Origin: Neochlamydia sp. AcF84
GTDB taxonomy: Bacteria > Chlamydiota > Chlamydiia > Chlamydiales > Parachlamydiaceae
Direction of reading: 5' to 3'
Assembly (NCBI RefSeq): GCF_011087585.1
Contig: NZ_VJOT01000044.1
Location: 62,001 to 126,000 of the forward strand
DNA length: 64,000 nt
Under the pieces are notes generated by a model. The model worked only from the letters and a program-made list of their open reading frames with translations, had not been told where the DNA came from and searched no databases. Positions 63,934 through 64,000 of this stretch are shown here, in pieces. The position numbers and the translations under genes were made by a program. Positions within the stretch are counted from its first letter, which is position 1, and each line of letters opens with the position of its first letter.

Positions 63934-64000
63934 ATGTTAACAAAGCTTTCTCTTAGAAATCTTCACGTGGCTGGCAAGAAGATTTTAATGCGAGTGGATT
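63934..64000 (+). CDS. pgk: phosphoglycerate kinase, 5' end only
   Basis: Twenty-two codons are visible: MLTKLSLRNLHVAGKKILMR then VD at the window edge. This matches the N-terminus of phosphoglycerate kinase, the glycolytic enzyme that makes ATP from 1,3-bisphosphoglycerate. AGGA lies 8 nt before ATG. The gene is divergent from pdxH and continues beyond the window. The call rests on a short segment but on a distinctive motif (K-x-x-L-x-R-V-D). Confidence 0.8.
   Translation, partial: MLTKLSLRNLHVAGKKILMRVD

Overview
The window looks like the chromosome of an amoeba-associated chlamydia of the family Parachlamydiaceae, possibly close to Neochlamydia. Reasons are the low GC content, a core gene order that follows Chlamydia closely, and the accessory genes. 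The core includes nqrBCDE, a dnaA-type gene, a TPR gene with its partner, rsmH-ftsL-ftsI-murE-amiA, uppS-cdsA-cmk, a cysJ-like gene beside ispF, and a DUF2709-tsaE-engB-dnaQ string. The accessory genes are F-box and U-box leucine-rich-repeat (LRR) proteins, a MORN protein and many decayed insertion sequences. The species call is inference from gene content, not from a database search.

Layout. 0-2 kb: two decayed IS5-type copies flank a small membrane protein gene. 1.9-5.9 kb: nqrB-nqrC-nqrD-nqrE on the minus strand, the sodium-pumping NADH:quinone oxidoreductase without nqrA and nqrF. 6.6-8.3 kb: a kinase-like membrane protein and a ComF-like protein. 8.3-13.2 kb: tandem F-box/LRR loci, one split by a single in-frame TAG, with a relic of another copy. 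13.5-16.6 kb: a 1025-residue protein with an internal duplication. 17-29 kb: dnaA, a PseC-like aminotransferase, the TPR pair, the division and peptidoglycan cluster rsmH-ftsL-ftsI-murE-amiA, tRNA-Arg and gnd. 29.6-38.4 kb: a membrane protein, a PlsC-like acyltransferase, the minus-strand run lepA-purA-uppS-cdsA-cmk, thiamine pyrophosphokinase and tRNA-Leu. 38.5-46 kb: MORN protein, CysJ-like reductase, ispF, a lipase-like hydrolase, murA, a short F-box gene and an EpmB-type radical SAM enzyme. 46.4-50.4 kb: IS relics around a U-box/LRR gene. 50.4-57.6 kb: argS, an amino-acid dehydrogenase, DUF2709-tsaE-engB-dnaQ, and the pyridoxal phosphate synthase pair pdxS-pdxT. 57.6-64 kb: a zinc-ribbon protein, small inverted-repeat elements, an IS982 relic, a surface/outer-membrane protein pair, pdxH and the start of pgk.

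Functionally the core covers peptidoglycan and division (murA, murE, ftsL, ftsI, rsmH, amiA, uppS), membrane lipid synthesis (cdsA, plsC-like), sodium-motive respiration (nqr), cofactors (pdxS, pdxT, pdxH, a thiamine pyrophosphokinase) and translation quality (lepA, tsaE, argS, epmB). The accessory layer is probably aimed at the protist host. F-box and U-box domains are joined to a shared linker and 23-residue LRRs, which suggests interchangeable ubiquitin-ligase adaptors.

The most unusual structure is a family of small non-coding inverted-repeat elements. There is a 425-bp copy with 17-bp perfect terminal repeats and a 6-bp target duplication, a 124-bp derivative, and a diverged copy inside a duplicated LRR spacer whose sister spacer keeps the empty site.
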